DNA of 64,000 bases from Whitmania pigra (taxonomy: Eukaryota > Annelida > Clitellata > Hirudinida > Haemopidae), in NCBI GenBank assembly GCA_021613335.1, contig JAJTWR010000049.1:124001-188000 (forward strand), read 5' to 3'. Below, in pieces: positions 18,820 to 28,139 of this stretch. Every line of letters begins with the position of its first letter. Position 1 is the stretch's first letter. The position numbers and the translations under genes are program-made. The notes beneath the pieces are model-generated. The model saw only the letters and a program-made list of their open reading frames with translations. It had not been told where the DNA came from and ran no database searches.

Positions 18820-20400
18820 TCAGCGTTTCATCTGAATCGCTTCCTGATACATCTCATCGCCGGTTGTGACCACCTTGACATTGGCGGAATAGGCCCGCTG
18901 AGTTAAAATCATGGTGGTGAATTCGCTTGCCATGTCAGTGGTCGAGCTTTCCAGGCTGGCTGACGACAGCGCGCCAACGCCGTTTTCCTTCGGCCATTCC
19001 GACCGCTTGACGCCCGAAGCGGGCGATTCAACCCAAACGGTGCCGCTTTCGCGTTCCAGCCCTTCCGGATTACGAAAATCGGCGATCGGAATGCGATAGG
19101 TATTACGGCGCGCCCCGTTTGAGAAGGTCTCGACGACGTAGCCGTCATCGGTGATTTCCAAACCGCTGCGCGCGCCGGCAGCGCGACCGTCCGAGGTGAT
19201 ATTACCGACAAAGGATTGATCGCCGGTCTGGGTAACGTTGCGCATATCGAAGGTCACATTCAACGAATCGCCGCCATTCAGCGCCAGAGCGCCGAAATTG
19301 AAACTGGCATTGCCATTGATCTTGCCCTTGGCGTCGAACGATATCGGCTGAAACGGCGGCGGCTCGCCTAGGAGCGGCTTGACCGACCCGCCATCCGCGA
19401 GCGATGGGCCATAGAGCACGATGCCATCGGCATCGGTCACTTCCTTGATGCGGACTTCCCAGTTGGCGGCGCTAGCGGAGGTGGAGAAAACCTTCCGGTA
19501 TTCGATGGTGACATTATAGGCGTTGCCGCTGGCGCCATGGATGGCGGTCGAGATGGTGCTGGATATGCGCGGCTCGATCACCAGCTGGTCGCCGGCGGCA
19601 AGCGCGCCGCCGGCGCGCGCCGAGATCTTCGCGTAATTGGCCGGGTCGGCGGTGATCTGGCGATTGGGATATTTGGCCTGGATCGAGGCGAGGGTATCGC
19701 CAGCGACCACCTGGACAGCAGTGCCGCCATTATTGCGCGCTGGAATGACGGTTGCTTCGCGCAAATAGCTGTTCGCGGGGATATTGGCCGTCATGGTAAC
19801 CACGGTTGTGGCATTTCCAGGCGTCACTTCGCCGTTCGGGCTGACCTTCACGGGCGTGAGCGCGTCGACTGTCGCGGTTGTGGCGTTACCCTGACGCGAG
19901 GTTAGATTCTTGCCGCTTTTGGGTTCTGGATTGACGACGCCAAGCAGCGCGAATCCCGAGGAATTGACCAGATAGCCGTCCCGGTTGACTGAAAAATCGC
20001 CAGCGCGGGTAAAATAGGGCTCCGCTGTGTTGTTGGCGACGTTGGTTAATTTGCGCACCTCAAAGAAGCCGCGACCGGAAAGCGCGAGGTTGGTTTTAGC
20101 GTCGCTTGCTTGCAGGATACCTTGGCTACTGACCATTTGCAGCCCCTTGCCGACGACCCCCGATCCATGGGTAACGCCGCTTGCGGTATAAGAGGCGCCG
20201 CCGCCGCGCGCCACGCCGGTCGTCGCCGGCATGTCGGCGACATCGCGACCGCCCGCGACCAGGTCGCCAAAGCGCGATATGGTGTTTTTGTAACCGATGG
20301 TCTGGGAATTGGCGATATTGTCGGAGATGACGCCGAGCGCTGAGGTTTGGGCGGCAACGCCCGTTACCGCTGTGTTGATGATGGTTGAAAGACCGCCCAT
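18820..20400 (-). CDS. flgE: flagellar hook protein FlgE
   Basis: FlgE polymerises into the flagellar hook joining rod to filament. The 526-residue product has the rod/hook N-terminal motif (ALGVISDNIANSQTIGYK), a central domain with LALSGRGFFEV and YFTRAGDFSVNRDGYLV, and the C-terminal block MILTQRAYSANVKVVTTGDEM. It is longer than a 400-residue enteric FlgE. Residues 229-277 look like a LysM domain (VVAGDTLASI through GDQLVIEP) inserted in the central region. flgG lies 68 bases upstream on the same strand. Confidence 0.9.
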   Translation of the reverse strand: MGGLSTIINTAVTGVAAQTSALGVISDNIANSQTIGYKNTISRFGDLVAGGRDVADMPATTGVARGGGASYTASGVTHGSGVVGKGLQMVSSQGILQASDAKTNLALSGRGFFEVRKLTNVANNTAEPYFTRAGDFSVNRDGYLVNSSGFALLGVVNPEPKSGKNLTSRQGNATTATVDALTPVKVSPNGEVTPGNATTVVTMTANIPANSYLREATVIPARNNGGTAVQVVAGDTLASIQAKYPNRQITADPANYAKISARAGGALAAGDQLVIEPRISSTISTAIHGASGNAYNVTIEYRKVFSTSASAANWEVRIKEVTDADGIVLYGPSLADGGSVKPLLGEPPPFQPISFDAKGKINGNASFNFGALALNGGDSLNVTFDMRNVTQTGDQSFVGNITSDGRAAGARSGLEITDDGYVVETFSNGARRNTYRIPIADFRNPEGLERESGTVWVESPASGVKRSEWPKENGVGALSSASLESSTTDMASEFTTMILTQRAYSANVKVVTTGDEMYQEAIQMKR

Positions 20401-20468
20401 ATTCCGCTCGCCCGCAAGAAGAATGAATGAAATTGCCAGACGCCCGCAGCAGGCGCCCGGCGACCGGA

Positions 20469-21260
20469 TTACTTCAAGTTGGTCAGCACGCCGAGCATCT
20501 GATCCGAGGTTTGGATGCCCTTGGAGCCCAATTCGTAAGCCCGTTGCGCTTCGATCAGGCGCGTGATTTCGGTCACGGCATCGGCGTTGGAAGCTTCGAC
20601 GAAGCCCTGACGGATCGTGCCGTAATGTTCGGTGCCGGGATTGCCAAGCTGCGGATCGCCCGACGCCGCGGTCAAGCGAAACAGATTGTCGCCAACCGCT
20701 TCCAGCCCCGCTTCGTTGACGAAGGTGGCAAGCTGGATCTGACCTAGATTTTGCTGGGTGGCTGGATTGCCCGGAATGGTTGCGATCACTTCGCCCGATT
20801 GGTTGATATCCACCGAGGTGGCGTTGGCCGGGATCGCTTGAATGTCGGCGAGCAGATAGCCATCGGAATTGACCACCTGACCGTCCTGGTTACGCTGCAA
20901 TGAACCGTTGCGGGTATAGGCGATTTCGCCGTTCGGCATGGTGATTTGAAACATGCCGCGCCCCTGGATCGCTAGATCGAACGGACTCTTGGTCTGGGTG
21001 AGCGATCCTTGATCGTGCATGCGATAAACGCCGGCGGTGCGAACGCCAACGCCGATCTGGATGCCGGTTGGCACCGTCGTGCCGGCATCGGAGGAGGACG
21101 CGCCAACCGTGCGGAGGTTTTGATACAGGATATCGGAAAACTCTGTCCGGCTGCGTTTATAGCCGGTGGTATTGATATTGGCGATATTGTTGGTCGTAAC
21201 GGCGATATTGTCGAGCTGCGCGCGCATGGCGGTGCCGGACGAGTGGAGTGCGGTGATCAT
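20469..21260 (-). CDS. flgG: flagellar distal rod protein FlgG
   Basis: FlgG forms the distal rod of the basal body. The 263-residue product, of normal family length, has NIAVTTNNIANINTTGYKR at the N-terminus, the family signature IQGRGMFQITMPNGEIAYTR, and the C-terminal IEAQRAYELGSKGIQTSDQM. Product length and the PTGIQIGVGVR segment separate it from FlgF. A full sigma-54 consensus lies about 54 bases upstream. It is followed by flgE, an arrangement that suggests a small operon of late-class genes. Confidence 0.92.
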   Translation of the reverse strand: MITALHSSGTAMRAQLDNIAVTTNNIANINTTGYKRSRTEFSDILYQNLRTVGASSSDAGTTVPTGIQIGVGVRTAGVYRMHDQGSLTQTKSPFDLAIQGRGMFQITMPNGEIAYTRNGSLQRNQDGQVVNSDGYLLADIQAIPANATSVDINQSGEVIATIPGNPATQQNLGQIQLATFVNEAGLEAVGDNLFRLTAASGDPQLGNPGTEHYGTIRQGFVEASNADAVTEITRLIEAQRAYELGSKGIQTSDQMLGVLTNLK

Positions 21261-21313
21261 CGGATAGCCTACCTGCGTTCGCTGTGACGCTTGTGACGCT
21301 GCGATATCTTACC

Positions 21314-21329
21314 AGCAACCATCGTGCCA
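21314..21329 (-). promoter_or_regulatory. sigma-54 (-24/-12) promoter of flgG
   Basis: The minus strand reads TGGCACGATGGTTGCT, an exact match to TGGCACRNNNNTTGCW. Transcription would start about 43 bases before flgG. The sigma-54 activator FlbD is encoded 9 kb away. Confidence 0.85.
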
Positions 21330-21459
21330 AATGGATGATTCCAGGAATATCAAGTTATTAGATAACGATCACTCATCTGAATTTACAAGCTAAGGCAAAA
21401 TTTGCCGATAACTAGGACGGCTTTTCCCGGCAATTGCGGGCGCAAGAGGCGCCGGCGGT

Positions 21460-22194
21460 TCACCGGAGCGCGGGTCTTTCTGCCGCCTGGTCGCTTGACA
21501 CAGCTGGAACCTCTTCGCCATTGGGATCGCGCAGCACATAGCCTCGCCCCCAAACGGTTTCGATGTAGTTTTCACCCTTGGTTGCCTGAGTCAGCTTTTT
21601 GCGTAATTTGCAGACGAACACATCGATGATTTTCAGTTCCGGTTCATCCATGCCGCCATAGAGATGGTTCAAGAACATCTCCTTGGTCAAGGTGGTGCCT
21701 TTGCGCAAAGACAGCAATTCCAGGATGCCATATTCCTTGCCGGTCAGATGCAAGGGAACATTGTCGGCGGTGACGGTACGGGTATCGAGATTAACCACCA
21801 GCCGGCCGGTGCGGATGACGCTTTCCGAATGGCCCTTGGCGCGGCGCACGATCGCTTGAATGCGAGCGATCAACTCGCGCTTGTCAAAGGGTTTGGTCAG
21901 ATAATCGTCAGCGCCAACCCCAAGCCCCCTGACCTTGTGATCCAGCTCGGATAAGCCGGACAGAATTAGGATTGGCGTGCGAACCCGGGCGGCGCGAAAA
22001 CGCCGCAGCACCTCGTAACCGTCGATGTCCGGCAGCATCAGATCCAGGATGATGATGTCGTAATCGTAAAGCTTGCCGATCTCCAGACCATCTTCGCCTT
22101 GATCGGTGGTGTCGACCACATAGCCGGCCGCGGTCAGCATCAAACTGATGCTTTTTGCGGTGGCAGCGTCATCTTCAACCAACAGCACGCGCAT
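21460..22194 (-). CDS. ctrA: cell-cycle response regulator CtrA
   Basis: CtrA is the alphaproteobacterial OmpR-type master regulator of the cell cycle and flagellar genes. The 244-residue product has receiver residues E7 D8 D9, phospho-acceptor D51 ([11 protein letters not shown]) and the DNA-binding domain with the near-invariant [20 protein letters not shown] and [14 protein letters not shown]. The ATG at 22194 aligns D51 with the Caulobacter numbering; a TTG lies just before it. The protein ends PALR, not the Ala-Ala that marks Caulobacter CtrA for ClpXP degradation. It sits between flgG and the divergent fliI. Confidence 0.95.
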   Translation of the reverse strand: MRVLLVEDDAATAKSISLMLTAAGYVVDTTDQGEDGLEIGKLYDYDIIILDLMLPDIDGYEVLRRFRAARVRTPILILSGLSELDHKVRGLGVGADDYLTKPFDKRELIARIQAIVRRAKGHSESVIRTGRLVVNLDTRTVTADNVPLHLTGKEYGILELLSLRKGTTLTKEMFLNHLYGGMDEPELKIIDVFVCKLRKKLTQATKGENYIETVWGRGYVLRDPNGEEVPAVSSDQAAERPALR

Positions 22195-22529
22195 CAAACA
22201 ATGCCTTGCTCAAGAGGGCGGGGCGCAGAAGTGAAAATTTTAACTAATTCTTATATTTTATCCTGTTTAAGGTTGGGCGTTTATAGCCGATTAACCTTAC
22301 TTGCTATATTATCACGTTTTAATCGTCGAATCACAACCCCATCCAAGCTTGGCAGGGGAAAAAGTTTACGGATTCTTAAACCTCCCGCTCGGTCTCCCGA
22401 CCATCCCCGCCGCCTGGTAACGGGTTCCGTCAAATCAGCTCGTCGTTGAACGCTTCACGCGATATTCTCACTCCAGGCGATGGAATCGTCTGGAGAATCG
22501 TTGCAAAACAGAAGAATGAGACATGCGCC
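22195..22529. promoter_or_regulatory. ctrA-fliI divergent regulatory region with CtrA-like box and GANTC sites
   Basis: This 335-base AT-rich region separates ctrA and fliI. TTAA-N7-TTAT at 22240-22254 matches seven of eight positions of the CtrA box TTAA-N7-TTAA, 46 bases upstream of ctrA. Four GANTC motifs (22328, 22371, 22483, 22495) are the CcrM methylation target. Further TTAA half-sites occur near 22280 and 22300. This mirrors autoregulation of ctrA in Caulobacter. No gene is seen. Confidence 0.55.
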
Positions 22530-23861
22530 ATGCTGATCGACCATCTGGTCAACGATATTGAGCGTTTACCCGGGCATCGTTTGCATGGCCGCATTACCGG
22601 CGTCATGGGCATGATGGCGGAAATTGGCGGAATGCAAAGGGCGTTGTCGATTGGCGACCGGGTGACGATTGCCGCGCGCGGCAATCGTCTCGTGCCAGCG
22701 GAAGTGGTTGGATTCCGCAATGAGCGGGCGCTTGTCATGCCCTTTGGATCGCTGGACGGCGTCGGGTTGGGTTGCCGCGCCGAAGCGACGCGCACCGAGG
22801 CGGTGGTCTATCCCGATGGAAGCTGGTTGGGGCGGGTGGTCAATTGGATGGGCGAGGCAATCGATGGCGCCCAGCCCCTGATGTCCGGTCCTTTGGCTTA
22901 TCCGTTGCGCGCCTTGCCGCCGCCGGCCCATCAGCGCCAGCGGGTGGGCGGCAAGATCGATCTTGGCGTGCGCGCGCTCAATCAGTTTCTGACCTGTTGC
23001 AAAGGCCAGCGCATGGGGATCTTCGCCGGTTCCGGCATCGGTAAATCCTCGCTGCTCTCGATGATCGCCCGCTATACATCCGCCGATATTTCGGTGATCG
23101 GCTTGATTGGCGAACGTGGCCGCGAGGTGCAGGATTTCATTCACGACGATTTGGGTCCAGAAGGTCTGGCCCGGTCGGTGCTTGTCGTCTCGACCTCCGA
23201 TCAGCCGCCCTTGATACGTCGCCAGGCGGCGCTGCTGACCTTGACCATCGCCGAATATTTTCGCGATCTCGGTAAAAATGTCTTGTGTTTGATGGATAGC
23301 GTTACCCGCTTTGCCATGGCGCAACGCGAAATTGGCTTGTCGGCCGGCGAACCGCCGGCGAGCAAGGGATATACGCCCACGGTTTTTGCCGAATTGCCCA
23401 AGCTGCTCGAACGCGCCGGGCCCGGGACCGGTCAAGGATCGATCACCGGCCTGTTCACCGTGCTGGTCGAGGGCGATGATCATAATGAACCGGTTTCCGA
23501 TGCCGTACGCGGCATTCTGGACGGTCATATCGTCTTGGACCGCGCGATTGGCGAGCGTGGCCGGTATCCGGCGATCAATATTTTGCGCTCTGTATCGCGA
23601 ACCATGCCAGGCTGTAACAGCGAATGGGAAAATGGCGTGGTTGGCCGGGCGCGGCAATTACTTGCCGCGTATGAGGATATGTCGGAAATGATCGTCCTCG
23701 GAGCTTATCGTCCCGGCAGCGACCCCAAGACCGATGAGGCGATCCGCTATTATCCGCTGCTGAACCGGTTCTTGACCCAGCGCAAGGATGAACGCAGCGA
23801 GTTGGAACTCGGTTATCGTCAGTTGGAGGAAATCTTGAACGGTGAGGGAGGCCAGCCGTGA
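22530..23861 (+). CDS. fliI: flagellar export ATPase FliI
   Basis: FliI is the hexameric ATPase of the flagellar type III exporter. From ATG 22530 the product is 443 residues, the usual length; the frame is open upstream to a TTG at 22446. It has a beta-barrel N-terminal domain, Walker A FAGSGIGKSSLL, the catalytic Glu in GERGREVQDF, Walker B VLCLMDSVTRFAMAQREIG, and SAGEPPASKGYTPTVF. Its stop overlaps the GTG start of fliJ. No other flagellar gene points in this direction. Confidence 0.94.
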   Translation: MLIDHLVNDIERLPGHRLHGRITGVMGMMAEIGGMQRALSIGDRVTIAARGNRLVPAEVVGFRNERALVMPFGSLDGVGLGCRAEATRTEAVVYPDGSWLGRVVNWMGEAIDGAQPLMSGPLAYPLRALPPPAHQRQRVGGKIDLGVRALNQFLTCCKGQRMGIFAGSGIGKSSLLSMIARYTSADISVIGLIGERGREVQDFIHDDLGPEGLARSVLVVSTSDQPPLIRRQAALLTLTIAEYFRDLGKNVLCLMDSVTRFAMAQREIGLSAGEPPASKGYTPTVFAELPKLLERAGPGTGQGSITGLFTVLVEGDDHNEPVSDAVRGILDGHIVLDRAIGERGRYPAINILRSVSRTMPGCNSEWENGVVGRARQLLAAYEDMSEMIVLGAYRPGSDPKTDEAIRYYPLLNRFLTQRKDERSELELGYRQLEEILNGEGGQP

Positions 23862-24283
23862 AAGGGCTGCCAACGCTGATTCGCGTCCACAAGTGGCAAT
23901 TGGAAGAGAAACGCCGCAGGCTCGTCAGCTTGGAGGAAATGCGAGACCGCTGGCAGGCCATGATCGCCCAGTTGGGCGCGGAAATCCGCATGGAGCAGGA
24001 AATTGCCGCCGCCGATATCGAGGCCGGGTTCGCCTATGGCTCTTATGCTCGAGCGGCAATCGAGCGCCGCTATAAAATGGAAGGCGCGCTGGAGGAAGTT
24101 TATCAGCAAATTCACGTTGCGATGGATGAAGTTACCAGCGCTTATCAGGAATTGAAAAAATACGAGGTTGCCCAGGCCAACCGCAAAAAACGCGAAGAAA
24201 CGGAATTGGACCGCCGCGAACAAGTGCGGCTCGATGACATAGCGATCGAGGGATTCCGCCGTCGCGCCGCCACCGCGCCGTGA
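23858..24283 (+). CDS. fliJ: flagellar FliJ-like coiled-coil protein
   Basis: FliJ is the chaperone-escort and central stalk of the FliI ATPase. The 141-residue product is nearly all helical and charged, with heptad-like coiled coil throughout (LEEKRRRLVSLEEMRDRW, IERRYKMEGALEEVY). Sequence similarity to enteric FliJ is low, but length, composition and position next to fliI support the call. It starts with GTG, overlapping the fliI stop (GTGA), so translation is coupled. It converges with fliK 10 bases later. Confidence 0.8.
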   Translation: MKGLPTLIRVHKWQLEEKRRRLVSLEEMRDRWQAMIAQLGAEIRMEQEIAAADIEAGFAYGSYARAAIERRYKMEGALEEVYQQIHVAMDEVTSAYQELKKYEVAQANRKKREETELDRREQVRLDDIAIEGFRRRAATAP

Positions 24284-24293
24284 CGATTGCCCC

Positions 24294-26199
24294 TCAAGCG
24301 AGAATGCCGCCGCGCGATGCCGGCCTTGTTGGCGAAAAGCGGGCGATTGGAACAGGCGGTGCAACTTGGAACATCAACATGCCGGTCAAACCGCGCGCAG
24401 CCAGCGTTTCATCGAAAAACCGGATCAAGCCCTGCCGCACCTCCGGCGGCAGGGCTTGCGGCGTGCGCAAGACGATATCCAACTGCGTGGGCTTTGCCAG
24501 CCCGTCGATCTGAAGCGGCCCGAGGGAAGTCAAGCCGATCTCGATCATGAAGCGTTGGCCACGATCGCTGGCGTCTTTGCGCCCTTGCGCTTCGTCATCC
24601 GCTAAACCATGGAGATAGAGACGAACTGGCTCGATAGCCCCTTGCCAGATCATCGGGAGGGTGAAAGCGCGCCATTCGCCGCTCGTCGATTCGCTGTTGG
24701 AGCGGCTGGCCTGGACAAATTCCTGGCTCAAGCTGCGCAGGGCATTCTTGCCCTTGGCGGTTTTTTTCCAACGCCGCCCGGATTTCGTTCTGGATCAGGC
24801 TGTTGAGATCGCCTTTGCGGGCGGCATTCAAGAAGCGCAATATTTCCCCGGCAAGGGCCGGGCCGGGCTTGGGCAGCAGGGCGGTCAAAGCGTTCTGCAC
24901 GCCATCGCCGCTCTCCGCCGCCGCCGCCGCTAGAGCTGGCAAGGATGGGTAGGTGGGAAAAGAGGCGCCCGGCGCTGCACTCGCGCCGGGGCGTTGCACC
25001 GGGGACAGGGCGATCATATCGATTGCGCTGCCAGGCGGCAGGGGGCCGGTGGCCAGCGTCATCAAGGTCGAGCCGCCAATGACGATGGGCTGCCCGTTGG
25101 CGCTGTTAGCAAGCACCGTGGCGGTGATCGTCGCTGGGTTGGAGGCGACGGACATCGATGCCGGGGCCGCCGCTCCCCCACCGGCTTTAACCGGTGCGGA
25201 AGCCAGGGGGGTGATGGCGAGCAGCTTTACCGTTACCGTATCGCCGACCTGGCGGGGTAGCCCTGGCGTGGCCAAGCTATTGGTCGCTGGCGCTGTGTTG
25301 GCGGTTGGTCCTGGCGTTGGCGTTTGCGGGGTTGGGCCGCCGGGGATGGCGGGCGCTGGCGTGGCGGTTTGCGGGACGGCGGGCGCTGTACTGGCGCTTG
25401 TCCCTGGCGCTGGCGGGGTTGGGCCGCCGGGGATGGCGGGCGCTGGCGTGGCGGTTTGCGGGACGGCGAGCGCTGTACTGGCGCTTGTCCCTGGCGCTGG
25501 CGCTGGCGGGGTTGGGCCGCCGGGGATGGCGGGCGCTGGCGTGGCGGTTTGCGGGACGGCGGGCGCTGTACTGGCGCTTGTCCCTGGCGGGGTTGGCCCG
25601 CCGGGGATGGCGGGCGCTGGCGTGGCGGTTTGCGGGACGGCGGGCGCTGTACTGGCGCTTGTCCCTGGCGGGGTTGGCCCGCCGGGGATGGCGGGCGCTG
25701 GCGTGGCGGTTTGCGGGGCGGCGGGCGCTGTACTGGCGCTTGTCCCTGGCGGGGTTGGCCCGCCGGGGACGGCGGGCGCTGGGGTTGGCAGATCGTTTCG
25801 GATGATGGTTGCGGTCACCACCTCCCCGGCCTGGGGTGGCGGCAGGATGTTGACGGCTGGCGGCGGAAAAGCGACGGCAGCGCCAGAAAAGCCGGGTGGC
25901 GCCGGGCGGCGCTCGATGGTCAGCAGCTGGGCTTGAAGCGTCTGATTGGCGCTGGTCTGGATCTGCAAGGAGATGGCGGCGCCAGGGCTTGCCGGGCTGC
26001 CCAGAACCATGCTGAATTTTCCTTGCGCGGTCGCGATGGTCACCAACCCGGCGCTGTCGCGCTCTTGGACGATGCCTTGGATGAGCGAACCGCTTGGCAA
26101 TCGGCTCAGCCAGTCGGGAGGGGCGGGAACGATCAGGCTGCCGCTGACCGGCTGCAGCGGAGTGGCGGTTGCGGGCAGGGGGGGTAAAACCGGCATCAT
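24294..26199 (-). CDS. fliK: flagellar hook-length control protein FliK-like, frame broken at an A7 run
   Basis: FliK measures hook length and switches export specificity. The N-terminal ~135 residues are hydrophobic/Pro-rich. Residues 139-308 are six tandem Pro/Ala/Thr repeats. A second linker follows, then the C-terminal Flg_hook domain (QRFMIEIGLTSLGPLQIDGL, LDIVLRTPQALPPEVR). The frame changes at an A7 run on the coding strand (24761-24767): one A fewer joins both parts into 634 residues. It follows fleN by six bases and is last in the fliF operon. Confidence 0.78.
25276..25785 (-). repeat. six tandem 81-93 bp units encoding a Pro/Ala/Thr repeat in FliK
   Basis: Units at FliK residues 139-165, 166-192, 193-219 (27 residues each), 220-250 (31), 251-279 (29) and a degenerate 280-308. 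The core reads TPAPAIPGGPTPP then GTSASTAPAVPQTA. Length variation comes from extra Ala-Pro pairs. The units are nearly identical at the DNA level and all are multiples of three bases, so copy number can change without shifting frame. Confidence 0.92.
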
Positions 26200-26205
26200 G
26201 GCGAA

Positions 26206-26999
26206 TCACCGGGCGATCAAACGTTGGGCGATGTTTTGGATATCTTGAGCGGCATCGCTGCCGGGGAATTTGGTCAGCAGCGGCGTTTGCGCGCGGATGG
26301 CTTCGATCACCTTGCGGTCGTGCCGGACGATGCCGGCAAGAGACGGCGATATTTTCAAAAAAGTTTCACAGGCTTTCAAGAGGGTCAAATAGGTTTTTTC
26401 ACCATCGGAGATTGATCTTGCTTGATTTATGACAATCTGAAGGTCAGACTTCGGGTTATCCTGCAAGGTGATCTTCATGAAGGCATAGGCATCGGTTAGC
26501 GAGGTGGGTTCGGTGGTTGCCACTACCAGCTTGCGCCCGGCGGCATTGGCGAACTGACGGACCATGCGGTCGATGCCGGCGCCAAGATCCATGACGATGT
26601 AATCCACCCCTGTGCCAGTTCGGCCAGATCGTGGCTCAACAGGGCAAGACGGCTTGGCGGCAGCGCCGCCAGCGCGCCGACGCCGGATCGACCGGCAATG
26701 ATATCGAATCCGCCGGGCGGATAGGGCAGACGGGCTTGGTTCAAGGTTAAACGTCCGGCGATGACGCCGCCAAGATCGCGTGTCGGCATCAAGCCGAGTT
26801 GCACATCGACATTGGCAAGGCCAAGATCGCCGTCGAACAGGACGGGGCGAAATCCCATGCAGGCGATGGCATGGGTCAAGGTGATGGAAAAGAATGTCTT
26901 GCCGACGCCGCCTTTTCCCGACGCAACCGCGAGGATATTGTGCGAGTATGGCGCTATGGGTTTGCCGTCCTTGGCGACGGCTGGGGCCAAGGAGATCAT
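26206..26999 (-). CDS. fleN: MinD-like flagellar number regulator FleN, frame broken once
   Basis: FleN (FlhG/YlxH) is a ParA/MinD-type ATPase that limits flagellar number and works with FlhF. The start follows the flhF stop by two bases. The N-terminal part has the deviant Walker A ASGKGGVGKTFFSI and FDGDLGLANVDVQLG; after the break come YIVMDLGAGIDRMV and VVATTEPTSLTDAYA. The break is at a G4 run on the coding strand (26607-26610): one more G joins LAELAQG to VDYIV and gives 264 residues, the normal length. Confidence 0.87.
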
Positions 27000-27001
27000 G
27001 A

Positions 27002-28018
27002 TCACGCTTCTCCAAACGATTTTTCGACGCTGGATGCGGCAGAAATTTCCGGCAACAGCAGCTTGGCCAACGAAACGGGGTTGATCGGTGTCAAACCGTC
27101 GGCCACATGGGGCGTGGTACTGCTGTCGCAAAATTCCAGCTTGCCGACATCGGCCGCCACCAGCACTGAACCCAGGCGGCGGGCGGCATCCAACCGGGTG
27201 ACCAGCAGGCGGGTGGTGCCGGCGGCGGCAAAAGCCTGGGCGATATCGGCGGCTTCATCGCAGTCATAGCCGGCTGGCAGCACGAGCACCGCATCCATCG
27301 GGGTTGCCGCCACCAGGCGCGCCAACTCCTCCATTTCCTGGGGATTGAACGGATTGGCGCCGCCGGTATCGATCAACGTCAAGGCGTCGGGATTGGTCAG
27401 CCTGGCCGCTGTTATGGCATCGCGCAAGGTTTCTTCATCGAGCGCGGTCTGCAGGTCGAGATCGAGGATACGGGTGAAAGCGGCAAGTTGATCGACCCCG
27501 CCGGCGCGCATCGTATCGGTGGTGATGACATTGACAGGACGGTTCGATAAGACTGCCCGGGCGGCAAGCTTGGCGACGGTAACGGTTTTACCCGAGCCGG
27601 GCGGGCCGGTCAAAATCATGGCGCGCGGCGCGCGGCGTTGCGGCAAGGGGGAGAAACGGAACACGCTATCCAGGGCGGCCGCCATGGTCATGATCGGGGC
27701 ATCGACCGCCAAAGCCGATGCGGCCCGCAGCAATCTTTCGGCAAGGGGCGCTGCGGCGCGCAACAATCTTTCAGCCAACGCTCCGGGGGTTGCGTGCCGA
27801 TCGAGCGCATCGGCGAGCGCTTCCAGCGCATCGAGAGGTTCATCCAATGGCGGCGGCGGAACATAATCGTCATCGTCGTCGATGGCGGCGGTAACCCGGA
27901 TTCCCTTGCCATTTTCTCCTTTCTGGGTCGAGATGATGATGGCGTTATCACCCAATGCCTCGCGCACCAGTTGAATGGCTTCCGGCATCGAATCAGCGGT
28001 GAACAATTTCATCCGCAT
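27002..28018 (-). CDS. flhF: flagellar biosynthesis GTPase FlhF
   Basis: FlhF is an SRP-type GTPase that sets where the flagellum is built. The 338-residue product starts MRMKLFTADSMPEAIQLV, has an acidic and Pro-rich linker, then an NG domain with G1 LTGPPGSGKTVTVAKLA, G2 TTDTMRAGGVDQL, G3 TLIDTGG and G4 VTRLDAARRLG. An AAGGAG lies 11 bases before ATG 28018; the ATG two codons on is an alternative. It lies between flhA and fleN, the standard order. Confidence 0.92.
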   Translation of the reverse strand: MRMKLFTADSMPEAIQLVREALGDNAIIISTQKGENGKGIRVTAAIDDDDDYVPPPPLDEPLDALEALADALDRHATPGALAERLLRAAAPLAERLLRAASALAVDAPIMTMAAALDSVFRFSPLPQRRAPRAMILTGPPGSGKTVTVAKLAARAVLSNRPVNVITTDTMRAGGVDQLAAFTRILDLDLQTALDEETLRDAITAARLTNPDALTLIDTGGANPFNPQEMEELARLVAATPMDAVLVLPAGYDCDEAADIAQAFAAAGTTRLLVTRLDAARRLGSVLVAADVGKLEFCDSSTTPHVADGLTPINPVSLAKLLLPEISAASSVEKSFGEA

Positions 28019-28139
28019 CGGGATGACAACTCCTTGCGATCGTTGCATCAAAAAACGGCCACGGGAGAATTCTCCGCCAGCCGCCTCGATCATTCAACGC
28101 CAGGATCTGTGCCGGAGTCCATCGAATCATGCGTGAAGG

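Noticed and set aside
20401..20468. Sigma-54-like TGGCAA in the flgG-flgE gap
   Set aside because: The -12 element reads TTCA and lacks the essential GC.
22491..22504. Sigma-54-like element before fliI (TGGAGAATCGTTGC)
   Set aside because: GG and GC are nine bases apart instead of ten, and the -24 core lacks CAC.
24953..26187. Three long overlapping plus-strand frames opposite FliK
   Set aside because: They arise because the repeat units are multiples of three bases and GC rich, so every frame stays open. The minus frame alone links to Flg_hook.
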